Shown here: positions 8,472-17,911 of the stretch, piece after piece | How the letters are laid out: each line of letters opens with the position of its first letter | How positions within the stretch are numbered: the first letter of the stretch is position 1 | The notes under the pieces: generated by a model | Told to the model about the DNA's origin: nothing | What the model saw: the letters and a program-made list of their open reading frames with translations, nothing else | Databases searched by the model: none | Source: Elysia marginata | Taxonomy: Eukaryota; Mollusca; Gastropoda; Plakobranchidae | Length of the DNA stretch: 25,034 nucleotides | Direction of reading: 5' to 3' | Assembly (NCBI GenBank): GCA_019649035.1 | Contig: BMAT01009223.1 | Span: forward strand, 40,141 to 65,174 | Made by a program: the position numbers and the translations under genes

Positions 8472-11400
8472 CTAGACAGAGAGAGGAGGAGAACAATCAC
8501 TTTTATAGTGCTATATAGGATAACGTTTGATATGAATATTTTTAGAAGTCTTTATCCTCATTGTTGTATCATACAAATGAATTCTATTTTGAGACAAGTC
8601 CTTTTATAAATTCTCTTTGTCTCTGTTTTAAATGCCAAGAAATTATAGTGTCTTTCTTTCATTTTTTAAATTTTGAAATCATCAACACATTGTAACGTGA
8701 TCATTGCGACATCCGACTCGTTCACACTGGTTGTGACACTAATAACTGAATGAGAGACAGCCTGGAACGCACTTACCACGATTTAGTTTGCCCAATTAAA
8801 ACAAAAACTCACTAACAATGCGCTTCTTGAAATTGGATATAAAACATTCTAGGATTATAATTATGCAGTTATTTCATATTTAGTTTTATGAAAATAATCA
8901 TTGTTTTGGGTGTATTGATTTTCTGCTCCTTTCAAACTTAAAAATTTAAATATCCACGAGCCAACCTTATGGCGCATGTCTCTCGATTTTGTTAGTTATG
9001 CATTTCAATTCGATTCTTGAGATTGGACACGTCGTAATGCATTCCAGGATAGATGAAGTTATTTCACCATTTATTATTTAGTATTAAGTTATATCATGTC
9101 TTATAAAAATAATCATTGTTTTAAATGTATCGAAATTCTGCTCCTTTCAAACTTCTTAAAATATTCAACCTTATGGCGCATATTCCCCTAATTTCGTAAG
9201 TTTTGCATTTCAAAAAGCGATTAGTCTTTTCTTTCTACTCAAGTGTAATTACCTCAATAACAAAGGCGGAAGGAAAGTACAGAAAGCTGACTTGATACTT
9301 CTTCAGAACAGCCAGCACCAGTTTCGGTCCCCAGGCAACGAAGAAGACGACGATGATAATAATCAGCATTTTGATGACCTGAAAAAAGAAAATAATAATA
9401 ATAAGGTACGTATGATGAGACATAGTTCTTTTGTACATATCAGTAAGAAAGTTGTGAATTCGTAATTCATGATAATACTAGATGTTTTACTTGCCTCTAA
9501 ACCAACTTTAAAATAAGTGGTACGTGGTTTTCAAGTCATCATTGTTACAAAAAGCTTGGAAATTTCACTATTACTTATAAGTATGTATTTTCGTTATCTT
9601 CGACGCCCGTTTCCTTCTCAAATTAACCATCATCATCATCGTAATCGTCATCATCGTACTCCTGAATGTTGTCCTCACATGATTCGAAATATCCGCACTG
9701 GACTGTATATGTCTCAACAAGATCCTTAGATCTAAGCTAAGATTACAAGCTGCTTTTGTGGTATCTTGCTTCGACATTCCGCTAATCTAAATCCTGTTGA
9801 TTTGTTAGTTTTGTGGGAGTCTCACATGCTGCTCAATTAAATAAATGAATAATATAATGAGGAAACGCTACACGATTTTTTTGTGTACAAGGAATGAGAG
9901 ATAAGTCTGTCTGATCCGCATAGCAAGCCAATTCGTCGCAGGCCCCCTACCTCCTAAACTAAGTTAAATTAATATTAAAATGACTTGCCTTTTCCATCTC
10001 TAATATCTATTCAAATAAAAGAAAATTAAGCAAAACCATAGATGTTGCAACACCAGTTCTTGCTTTTCTTTTGCTAGTCAGTATATGTCCCTTCGCTGTT
10101 GGTCTAGGACAGAAATAACGAATACTTTATCACAAAAGTTGTGGATGATTAACGTTTTCAGCTTTTCGTAGAGGATGCATATCCGATAACATCACGACCA
10201 CCATCATTACAACTAACAACGGGTGACTTCTTCATTCCCGTATAAGGTTTCATATTTGGTAGTTTAGATTTACCTCGTCCCGTCGCCATGAATCTATCGC
10301 TAATGAAAAGAGAGACTTGCCATGAATCTATCGCTAATGAAAAGAGAGACTTACGATGTTTTGGACACTCAAGGCGTATTTTTCCTTTTTTGTCCCCTGC
10401 GTTTTTCCGTTCAATTTGTGCAACCCCGTGGGTAAGTATTGGGATTAATTCTTTGTGATAATTTTTTTTCGTATATGGGTATAGTTCTATTTAAGACAGA
10501 ATATCGGTACTATTATTGTAAGTTTATAGTTTTAACCTTCTACTGGAAAAGGACGCGACGGAGGCACTCCACTATTTTCCGCACCTTGGTCGCCGCGGGG
10601 CCAAAATGCTGTGCACAGTCTAGCACCAACGTAACGTTCACAACAACAGGAACAAATTTACAACAGTAACAAAAACAACAACAACAACAACCACAAAAAC
10701 AATCTTAGCAATAACAACGACAGCAGCAAAGCAGGGGTATCAACAAACCTGTTTTCTCGCCTGAAGAGCTTTTTCCCCCGCCCGTAGAGACGGGCTGCTC
10801 CTAAGGATTGTGGCCGTGGCATGAGACGAGTTACCATAGGCTGTAAGCTCCACTTGAGAGCTCTCGTAACCTCCACGGAACGGAGATCTGAGGGGAGATA
10901 ATTAGTACAAAAATGATGTTTTAATAGTAGCTGGGAAGACAAGCTGCCATAATTGCTTTTACTACCACCAATATTCAGGTCACTAGGGTGTTACAACTTT
11001 GACAGAACGGGTGTACTCTGTTATTTTAAGAGAGTTTTGAAAATTCAGTAAAATGAAAAAAAATTATCTTGCTTTAACAATTGGTAATATATAGGTAAAT
11101 AAGACGAACTTAATTTCATCAAAGTTATTTTATCCAAGGTTTGAAATTTAAAAAAAACCCACAAAGATTTGATTTATATTTTAAATTTTATTTTTTTGGC
11201 CTAGGATTTGTGATTTGAATTAGTTTTATTCATCAAATCAGGCATTATGATTTATTAAGCTTAGGCACGATATTCAATTGAAGGACTAACAATTGTGAAG
11301 TCTTTTGTGTATGTTACATTTCAACTATATTTGGATAAGGCGTTTCATCATGGAAAAAAAGATACATCAACCTGTTCATTCGGCTGATTCTGTTTTGATA

Positions 11401-11685
11401 TAGTACAAACAGACTGTATGTCAAGGCCAACTTCACAATCCAACCTTATAAATTATTGAAATTTTGCATGCGTGATTAGCCTACTATTCGCCTTAATTAA
11501 ATAGAATCGTAAGGAGCTATTCAATTAATCTTTCTGGCATGAGATAATCTCTAAAATCAATATTCCTTGAACAAATTCGGATAGAAATTAAGCGTACGTC
11601 ACAATTAGGCCTACTTAAAGAACTTAGTTAAGAACAATGTAAAGATTTATGCTCTCTACATATGAAAGATACATGAATAGGTAGG

Positions 11686-11752
<67 letters not shown>

Positions 11753-13062
11753 GCGTCTGTAGATAGATAGATAGATAGATATAGACAGATAGGTAGGTAG
11801 ATAGATAAAACTTTAAAGGTAGATAGATAGATAGAAACAGATAGGTTAAAAGATAGATATGTAGATATAGAAAGGAAGAGAGAGAGAGGGGGGGGAGAGA
11901 AAGGATTCGTTGCACATAACTCGTAGAGCATAATTTTCGTCTGGAACACAAATCGAAGCCATAAAGGCTACCTTCTTTAATATCAAAATTATCTAATTAA
12001 GTAAACAAGGCGGCAAACTTCCCGTTTTTTAAATTGAGAACGGAGAAAAACAGACCCATAAAACAATATTGTTAAGACGTTCAATAATTTTGCATTGAGC
12101 TTGATCTGTTTTATTTTTTAAAGGATAAACCGCCGCTGTTTTGCCAACAACATCTTAATTTTGTTGATTGCTTTGACAATATGTCATAAGAAGAACATTG
12201 TTTCACTTTTTTTCTTCCTTGTCGCCTACACATAGCTCTGTAAGTCTAAAGGGATGCATCACCAAAACCACCTCTTTTTCCTCCTCCTCCTCTCTCTCTT
12301 TCTATTTCTCTCTCTTCTTTCTCTTTCTATCTCTCCTTCTATTAATCTTCAGTGATTTAGATGACAATCAAGAACAGCAACAGATGCCAAAACGACAAGA
12401 GGAGATGTCGCCTTAACCTAACATCAAGCTCATTAGCTTTTCTTGTTCACTAGACACAGAGACCAGATTTACCAAGCTTTAAATTACATTTGTATGCTTT
12501 CGTTATAGATTGAAACCTTGTGCGTTTATAACAAATGAGATAGGTGGCAGTAAATAAAAAAAACTGATGTAATGGAATCGTCATTTATCTTGTTCATCGA
12601 ATGAGAACGAGAGAGTTTTTAGGAAATTTCAATATTGAGAAAGTCATGGTTCAAGTCAATTGGAAGGATTTCTTGTCTTTAAAGTTAAATTTATTATCAT
12701 TTGAAAGATAACGCAATGTAAAAAATTAATACAGAATGAGACTTGGTTTTACATGTTTTTACCTGTAACTGTTAAATGAACGTGGGTATTGTGGTCAGAA
12801 GGTGAGCTCTTTTTTCTTCCTTCTTGTTTTTCTTGTTCACATTACGTTCCTGTTTTGTCATATGCAACTAATATCTGTATAATGCCAATTATAAAATGGC
12901 GTAAAAATGAATTTTATACCTATTAAAAGTTATCAAGCGGTGAAATTTCTTTATTATATTAGTTACCTTGAAAAAAAATACAGCTAGTTTTAATAAAAAT
13001 ACTAAATAATATATTAAAAAAGAAAAAAACACAAATTTGACGACGAATAATAAAAAGAAAAA

Positions 13063-13097
<35 letters not shown>

Positions 13098-16000
13098 AGN
13101 NNNNNNNNNNNNNNNNNNNNNNNNNNNNNNNNNNNNNNNNNNNNNNNNNNNNNNNNNNNNNNNNNNNNNNNNNNNNNNNNNNNNNNNNNNNNNNNNNNNN
13201 NNNNNNNNNNNNNNNNNNNNNNNNNNNNNNNNNNNNNNNNNNNNNNNNNNNNNNNNNNNNNNNNNNAACTTTTTTTCTGAGTGATGTTTATCTGATCGCT
13301 GGGAAAGTGTATCACTTCGTGCCAACCAGGCACTTCATTAAAAACCATGATCATGGTCAGTTTCATTTTGTGTTTTTTTTTCTCATTCTAACCCCGCCCA
13401 ATAATTCAAATGCAACATGAAGAGAGGCAAATATGGAACAAACATTATTCTCAGGCAGTTGAGGCAAGAGGCAGCCAAATCATTCCATACTTGCGCGCAA
13501 AAGGCGTAGTGCTCTGAAATATTATCCAAACAATAACTATTTCACCCACGTGAAAAAGCTAGACGCAAGATAACCGCGGGCCACGGTCAGCATTTTTGCC
13601 CCAATGTCTCAAAATGTCGGGTAACAAAATAATCATCTTGGAATATCAAAGGGTGTTGAGCTCCTATCTGACACTCAATCGATAAGTTCCTGAAGGAGCA
13701 AGGCACAGAATGGACACGCCGGTAGAGAGAAGCGGCAGAAAAGATATATTTACGAAAAACTTTGAATAGGCACAAAAACAAAGAAAGGTGTATAATTGTT
13801 CTTTTTATTTCCAATATTTTTGCAATCAAGACTAAACTTCAGCAGAACATTTGTCTTTAGGCAGTGACAAAAACAGTCTTTTGAAAGACTTGGACAGCGA
13901 GAAGTACAGTACTGTATGGTATGAATTCTCTGCTTTCTTTTTCTAAAACTGTACTGTTTTGCTTTTGGTTTCAGAGCGCGAAGCTTGTTATGCTTAAAAT
14001 GCTACAAGACAATGCTTTTGACCTCAATCTATCTAGTGGTGCAAAATTGTGTGTCGAAAGTTGTTTACGAGTCTTGTTTTAAAGCTGCGTAATCGAGCCA
14101 CACAAAGAAATGCGCAATCCGCAAGAAGGAATGCGAAAAAGATCGTGTTTCCCAAGTTGTGACGTAGATTTAGGTCAGAACCATTGTGACGATAAAGATG
14201 GAGAAGGGGAAGAAAAAAAAGGGAAAACCGAAAAAGAAGAAATGCAAGCCACAAATAGAAAAGATCGCGTTAAACAATTTCCTAAGGGCTAAAAGCTTGG
14301 GCTGAGGTGTAGAAAACATTGGGAAACCAGTACTTCTTTGCACATCTTCAAGCGTTCACCTCTTGAACCGTCAATATATCAAGGAGTAAATTGATAAATT
14401 TCTTAGATCTAACTCGACTTAAATCCCTTGCATGAAATTGAGATGCGCTACTAAGCTTTGAGAAATGTACTATCTTGCAATGATAGTCATAATGTGATGT
14501 GGACTGTTAACGACATATAGAACCAACCTACTTCAAATACAAACTATTACTCGAGAAGAAGACAAATGAAGGTAAGCAGATAATGCTTGATCAACCTTCA
14601 CGCTAACTGTTATTTTGCGTGCAGGAGTAAAAGCAGTTATGGTATGATGATCGATGATTTAAAGTTGGATCAAGTGTTTAGCTAGATTGTGCAGATAAGA
14701 TTTGAGTCATAACATCGACATCTGATGTCCTTAATGAATTCACACGCACAACTCTGTCAGGGGTTTTGTTCTAGTAAGGGATTTGGTGCCAGGTTATGTC
14801 AGTATAACACGCCGGATAAAGATTTTTCCAGAAACCGGAGTTAAGACGATGCATTGATTATTATACAAATTAGCAGAATAGAACATGAAGAAAGTTGACC
14901 AACACGATTCCACGTCGTTATGGTTGTAAGGACTTCTAAGCGAAAAATGCAAGGACAGTTGAATGAAAAGACTAAAACGCTACAAAATTATAGGCAGGGA
15001 TTTCGAGCGATAAGTGTGTCAATCTAACAGTAAAACTGATTGTGGTTAAACCTTTTGAGTACGTTGGCCTAGGGTTAAATGCATTGCTTTTTGTGGGTTT
15101 TTTACAGCTCGAAAAACAGGTAACTTACCTGTTCATATTGTTGGAGGTCATGGTCTCCAGCTGTCGAGTGCTGGACCACAGAACGTGGATACACTTCACG
15201 TAGCAGAATACCAGGATGGCGGTGGGGACAATAAAAAGACTGGCCAGTTTCCACAGAGCATAGGCCACCCTGCCGTCATGAGAGACCCCCAGGTCTGCGC
15301 ACATAACGACCACAACAGAGCTGGAGTTGTTGTAGAAGGTGCTGCTTTCTGTCCCCTGATTGAGTGTGAGTGAGGGAGCAGGGGGCAGAAATTATCATTA
15401 CACAACGCTAGATTCTTTCTCCATTTTAAATTTATCGAATTTTTATGGGATGTACAATTTTTGTGGCGCAGTTGTTAAGATGTTGGTTATAATTTAATTG
15501 TGTTATTCACATCGTGATTTTTTACTTATGGTAACTTTATGTAAATTGTGATACTGTACGTGTTGGGCTTCGATGATGATGTTTTTAATAGTTAGTATTA
15601 TTATCATTATTATCTTCATAAGTGTCAGTATTATTTTCATTGTTGATTTTATTATTTCATAGATAGACAAAGGATACAGTAGGGATAGCCTAGTCATTTG
15701 CCTATATATTTTCTCATATTTGCAAAGTTGTTTAAATCATAGTATATTAAATTTTGCTTATGGTCTTTGCGATACGTGAGGTTATTATTACAATACTTTT
15801 TTCATTTGTCAACACCAAACCTTTGCATGATATCCACTTTTTGTTTTGCAAACGTTTCGAGAAGAACTCTTAGGATATTTTGAAAAGAATGTGTTCAAAG
15901 TAAATGAAGTTAACAGAAACATCATAAAGTTATACACATCGGGCAGGAAAAAGTGAGCATTTTACAACCGGTGAATGGAAGACACATTGACAATAATAGG

Positions 16001-17911
16001 CAAGTACATTAAAAACTGTTTGACAACTGTGGAAATAATGAAACCACTCACTCGCCACACTATAATCCAGTGTACTATATATATATTCATAGACTGAACC
16101 ATTCGTCTAGTCCAAGAGAATAATAACGAGTAATTTTTAAATCTTAAATTAATATTTTTCAATCTCATCGAAAAATTTGCTATCATTTGAGCAGTTTTTT
16201 TTTATCTCGAGGGATAAAACTGTTTTGTCTGCGATCTTAAATGACCTCTATTCATTTATCGCTTCAACTCCCTAATTCACTATAAGTTTTGTAAGATAAT
16301 TAAGAATAAGATATTGGATAAGCAAAATCCAAGGTGGCAGAATATGTAAAAATCAAACTATAGCCCCCCCAAAAAAATCACCGACTATTTTAAACTGTGA
16401 CGATGTTTTGTTCTACAGATTTAACGTCTTACGCGAATACCGTCTCGAAATGGGAACATTTTCAACCTGAATGTGTGTAGGTGAACATTGGGGATTATTT
16501 AACCAGTGCTGTCCTTTCTGCACTTTACAAAATGTTACCGGATCCTCCTTGATTTCTTAATGTTTGTGCCTTAGGGTAGCACTAAGCCTCTGTGAGTGCA
16601 AACATTAGTTAATGAGTGTGAAGCACAAAGTGTAATAAACTTAAGAGAGATTTCAGTTAAGTTTAATAATGTAGGAGACATAAGTATATTCAGCTCTATG
16701 ACCTTAAGAGCTTTAGCTAAATAAAATAGGGTCCTTCGTTGTTTTACCCAATATAATAAAGGCTGAATTATAAAGCTTAACAAAATATCTAGTTTTACCC
16801 GACCTTTTAATTGATGCAATAAAAATTTATTTTAAAAAAATCTTAAGGAGTGTGACAAGTAAAATCATATAAAACAAATATAGACAAACTGTAATGGAAA
16901 ATTTCTATTCCCCAAGCAAGGGAATAACAAAAGATGCGGACAACTATTTTATAGCAGAAGCATACTGATAAATGCGACGATTGAAGTATAGATATGGGGA
17001 TTTAACTTGCCACTATGAGTTATCAGGTTTTTACGTCGAAGTATAAAAAGATCCCAGCGGGACTACAAAGTTTTCGTTTCAAAGCCTTCAGAACCGATGC
17101 TGATTTTAAAGTGCTCCAGGTTTTTTTTTTACATGTTTCTTTTCAAAAGAGCTGTCCGCCACTTGGGTAGAAGAGTAGGGGTCGAGGCCTAAAGCAGCCT
17201 AAATCTATTGCCACAGCGGGCTCGGGTTTTCCCGAATAACACGTTTTCTTCATTTAGTTCGGCGGATAAATTTGGAGAGGAAATTTTGCTCACTGAGCCA
17301 AGTAATTTCATTTGAGTTTACAGAGCTCGATAAAGCGGTTGGAATCACAAAAATAGCACACATAGAACAGGTCTGGAACATGAGTGACATGGTTGTCTCA
17401 GACTTCTTTTGTAGCAATTTTTCATCTATTTTTACTCTTCATTGGCTGCTCAGTATTGAGAAAATGTTCAACGTAACGTAATCAATATTTTGTGCGTAAA
17501 AAATGTGTGAGTGCACTTTGTAACGTTTTTTGCTTTTGTCGTCAACTTGTTACAGTAAAAATGTAGTTACAGCAGTGGCGTTTTGCTGTGATTTGGAAAA
17601 GGAAATAGAATTTGCACCCCCTCTTAACTAAAAAAGTTTGAAGCCAAGCAAAAAGTAAAAAAAATTAAATGTTTCGTATAAATTATGCTTCAGTTATCTT
17701 TTTAAAAGCAAACAGTAATTCCATATTCTAATCAATACAATCAAAATCTATGAAAAATTGAATATCTAAGAATTACTAAGTACTCACCATAACGGCAAAA
17801 GCCGGACACGCCATAAGAAAAGCGGCCAACCACGTACACAGCAAGGCGATACGAGTTGTCTTGGAAGTGCAGTATCTTTTAGCGGATATTGGGTGTGCGA
17901 TTACCAAATAC
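8205..17911 (-). CDS. Class A (rhodopsin-like) GPCR, 3' part of gene (TM4 to stop), five exons
   Basis: Join, in transcript order: 17911-17788, 15355-15129, 10887-10749, 9378-9253, 8471-8205. All introns are GT-AG, phases agree (entry phase 2, then 0, 2, 0, 0), and the product is 293 codons plus the last base of an upstream codon. Class A landmarks are in order: RYLVIAHP after TM3, the TM4 tryptophan, an ECL2 cysteine, the TM5 proline and tyrosine, ARKQVIKML leading into TM6, WGP in TM6 and NPIIY in TM7. A plasma-membrane receptor signalling through heterotrimeric G proteins is therefore expected. The HP.xAK..CT loop-2 motif and RKQVxKML before TM6 recall thyrotropin-releasing-hormone-type peptide receptors from memory, but the subfamily and ligand are not established. 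TM1-TM3 and the start codon are missing from the window. Nothing breaks the frame, so it looks like a live gene. Confidence 0.93.
8472..9252 (-). other. GPCR intron between TM6 and TM7 exons (781 bp)
   Basis: A phase 0 GT-AG intron. About half of it is the 190-bp tandem duplication; the rest is unremarkable AT-rich sequence. Confidence 0.9.
8816..9214. repeat. Diverged tandem duplication, period about 190 bp
   Basis: Copy 1 is about 8816-9005 and copy 2 about 9006-9214. Shared blocks in order: CTTGA(A/G)ATTGGA, AATAATCATTGTTTT, TTCTGCTCCTTTCAAACTT, CAACCTTATGGCGCAT and TTTGCATTTCAA. Between the blocks the copies differ by many substitutions and small indels. The second copy ends about 40 bases from the TM6 exon's donor side. 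Confidence 0.85.
9253..9378 (-). CDS. GPCR exon: TM6 and extracellular loop 3
   Basis: This is a 126-nt exon, 42 codons, phase 0 at both ends, with acceptor TTTTTTCAG and donor GAG|GTAATT. It begins VIKMLIIIIVV, the cytoplasmic half of TM6, and contains FFVAWGPKL. The class A CWxP switch motif is present except that its cysteine is alanine; the tryptophan, the proline and the phenylalanine four residues before the tryptophan are kept. After TM6 come LKKYQVSF for the outer loop and PSAFVIE entering TM7. Confidence 0.93.
9628..9657. repeat. (CAT)n / ATC-rich tract
   Basis: CATCATCATCATCG followed by TCGTCATCATCG, an imperfect trinucleotide repeat in the intron upstream of the TM6 exon. Confidence 0.85.
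10285..10352. repeat. Perfect 34-bp tandem duplication
   Basis: The 34 bases from 10285 (starting GCCATGAATC and ending AGAGACTT) are repeated without change at 10319-10352. It lies in the intron between the loop-3 and TM6 exons. Identity of the two copies points to a recent slippage or duplication event. Confidence 0.97.
10640..10735. repeat. CAA-rich tract (TTG/T-rich on the gene strand)
   Basis: Imperfect CAA repeats on the plus strand, purest at about 10674-10691. In the minus-strand transcript this is a U/G-rich stretch starting about 14 bases inside the intron after the loop-3 exon. Confidence 0.85.
10749..10887 (-). CDS. GPCR exon: intracellular loop 3
   Basis: The exon is 139 nt, entered in phase 2 (AG plus A makes arginine) behind a pyrimidine-rich CTCCCCTCAG acceptor and left in phase 0 at CAG|GTTTGT. 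It encodes 46 residues rich in Ser, Gly and Ala, ending GEKALQARKQ. The basic ARKQ end joins to VIKML of the next exon, exactly the class A sequence that leads into TM6. That continuity, plus the phase match, is the main evidence, since the loop itself has no recognisable domain. Several Ser/Thr residues could be phosphorylation sites. The donor is weak (GTTTGT) and faces a T/G-rich tract. Confidence 0.88.
11680..11905. repeat. (GATA)n microsatellite with GA/G-rich end
   Basis: A pure TAGA run at about 11686-11751 is followed by broken TAGA blocks separated by GGCGTCTG, CAGA and TTTAAAGG inserts, ending in (GA)n and a run of eight or nine G near 11889-11896. It sits in the intron between the TM5 and loop-3 exons. 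Minus-strand frames of Tyr-Leu-Ser-Ile repeats across it are artefacts. Confidence 0.97.
12270..12341. repeat. Polypyrimidine (CT/CCT)n tract
   Basis: CTC and CT repeats mixed with T runs, inside the receptor's large intron. The Ser/Leu-rich plus-strand frame here is an artefact of the repeat. Confidence 0.9.
13054..13099. repeat. (AAG)n microsatellite abutting the assembly gap
   Basis: AAG/AAAAAG repeats with one GAGGAAG interruption run straight into the Ns. The true repeat probably extends into the gap, which is a likely reason assembly stopped here. Confidence 0.95.
13100..13266. other. Assembly gap (167 N)
   Basis: No bases are given. It lies in the receptor intron between the TM5 and loop-3 exons, so it does not interrupt the coding sequence as modelled. 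Long open frames that cross it are meaningless. Confidence 1.
15129..15355 (-). CDS. GPCR exon: extracellular loop 2, TM5 and start of intracellular loop 3
   Basis: This is 227 nt, entered in phase 0 after CAATCAG and left in phase 2 at AG|GTAAGT, a consensus donor. Residues 1-13 contain two overlapping N-glycosylation sequons (NNS, NSS). VVVVMCADL supplies the ECL2 cysteine that normally pairs with the top of TM3. TM5 follows, with the class A proline in FIVPTAIL and the tyrosine in FCYVK. The end, QLETMTSNNMN, starts loop 3. Reading through the donor hits TAA at once, so retention of this intron would truncate the receptor after TM5. Confidence 0.93.
15356..17787 (-). other. GPCR intron between TM4 and TM5 exons (2432 bp)
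   Basis: A phase 0 GT-AG intron with consensus GTGAGT donor. It contains ATT-rich repeats, and I see no other element. The plus-strand open frame at 17272-17481 has no recognisable motif. Confidence 0.88.
15594..15660. repeat. Imperfect (ATT)n tract
   Basis: TATTATTATCATTATTATC and further ATT-rich units in the intron between TM4 and TM5 exons. Confidence 0.7.
17788..17911 (-). CDS. GPCR exon: DR|Y junction, intracellular loop 2 and TM4
   Basis: The exon is 124 nt: one base finishing an arginine codon, then 41 codons. The acceptor is ATTGCAG at 17912 and the donor ATG|GTGAGT at 17786-17787. It opens with YLVIAHPISAK, the loop that follows the E/D-R-Y triplet, so the intron splits the triplet between R and Y in phase 2, a position shared by many class A receptor genes. 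TM4 is the hydrophobic run with the conserved tryptophan in CTWLAAF and a proline near its outer end. The upstream exon carrying TM1-TM3 was not found in the 7 kb to the right. Confidence 0.92.

Larger units (their letters stand above)
9379..10748 (-). other. GPCR intron between loop-3 and TM6 exons (1370 bp)
   Basis: A phase 0 intron with a weak GTTTGT donor. It holds the TTG-rich tract near the donor, a GC-richer piece at 10551-10640, the perfect 34-bp duplication and an ATC repeat. Confidence 0.88.
10888..15128 (-). other. GPCR intron between TM5 and loop-3 exons (about 4.2 kb)
   Basis: A phase 2 GT-AG intron containing the first GATA array, the CT tract, the AAG repeat and the assembly gap. 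I found no additional exon in it, though a small one would be easy to miss and the gap hides 167 positions. A GC-richer stretch at 13430-13740 shows no convincing reading frame. Confidence 0.85.

Noticed and set aside
8195..8609. Overlapping frames at 8195-8500 (minus, another frame), 8191-8421 and 8334-8609 (plus)
   Set aside because: Shadows of the TM7/C-tail exon, which alone carries NPxxY and joins in phase to TM6.
11628..11951. Minus-strand frames of Tyr-Leu-Ser-Ile repeats (also at 20159-20527)
   Set aside because: Direct translation of GATA microsatellites, with no coding features outside the repeat.
12959..13420. Open frames of 103-135 codons crossing the gap
   Set aside because: Most of their length is N or trinucleotide repeat.
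15185..15405. Plus-strand frame 15185-15373 and minus-strand frame 15196-15405
   Set aside because: Alternative frames over the TM5 exon without receptor or other motifs.
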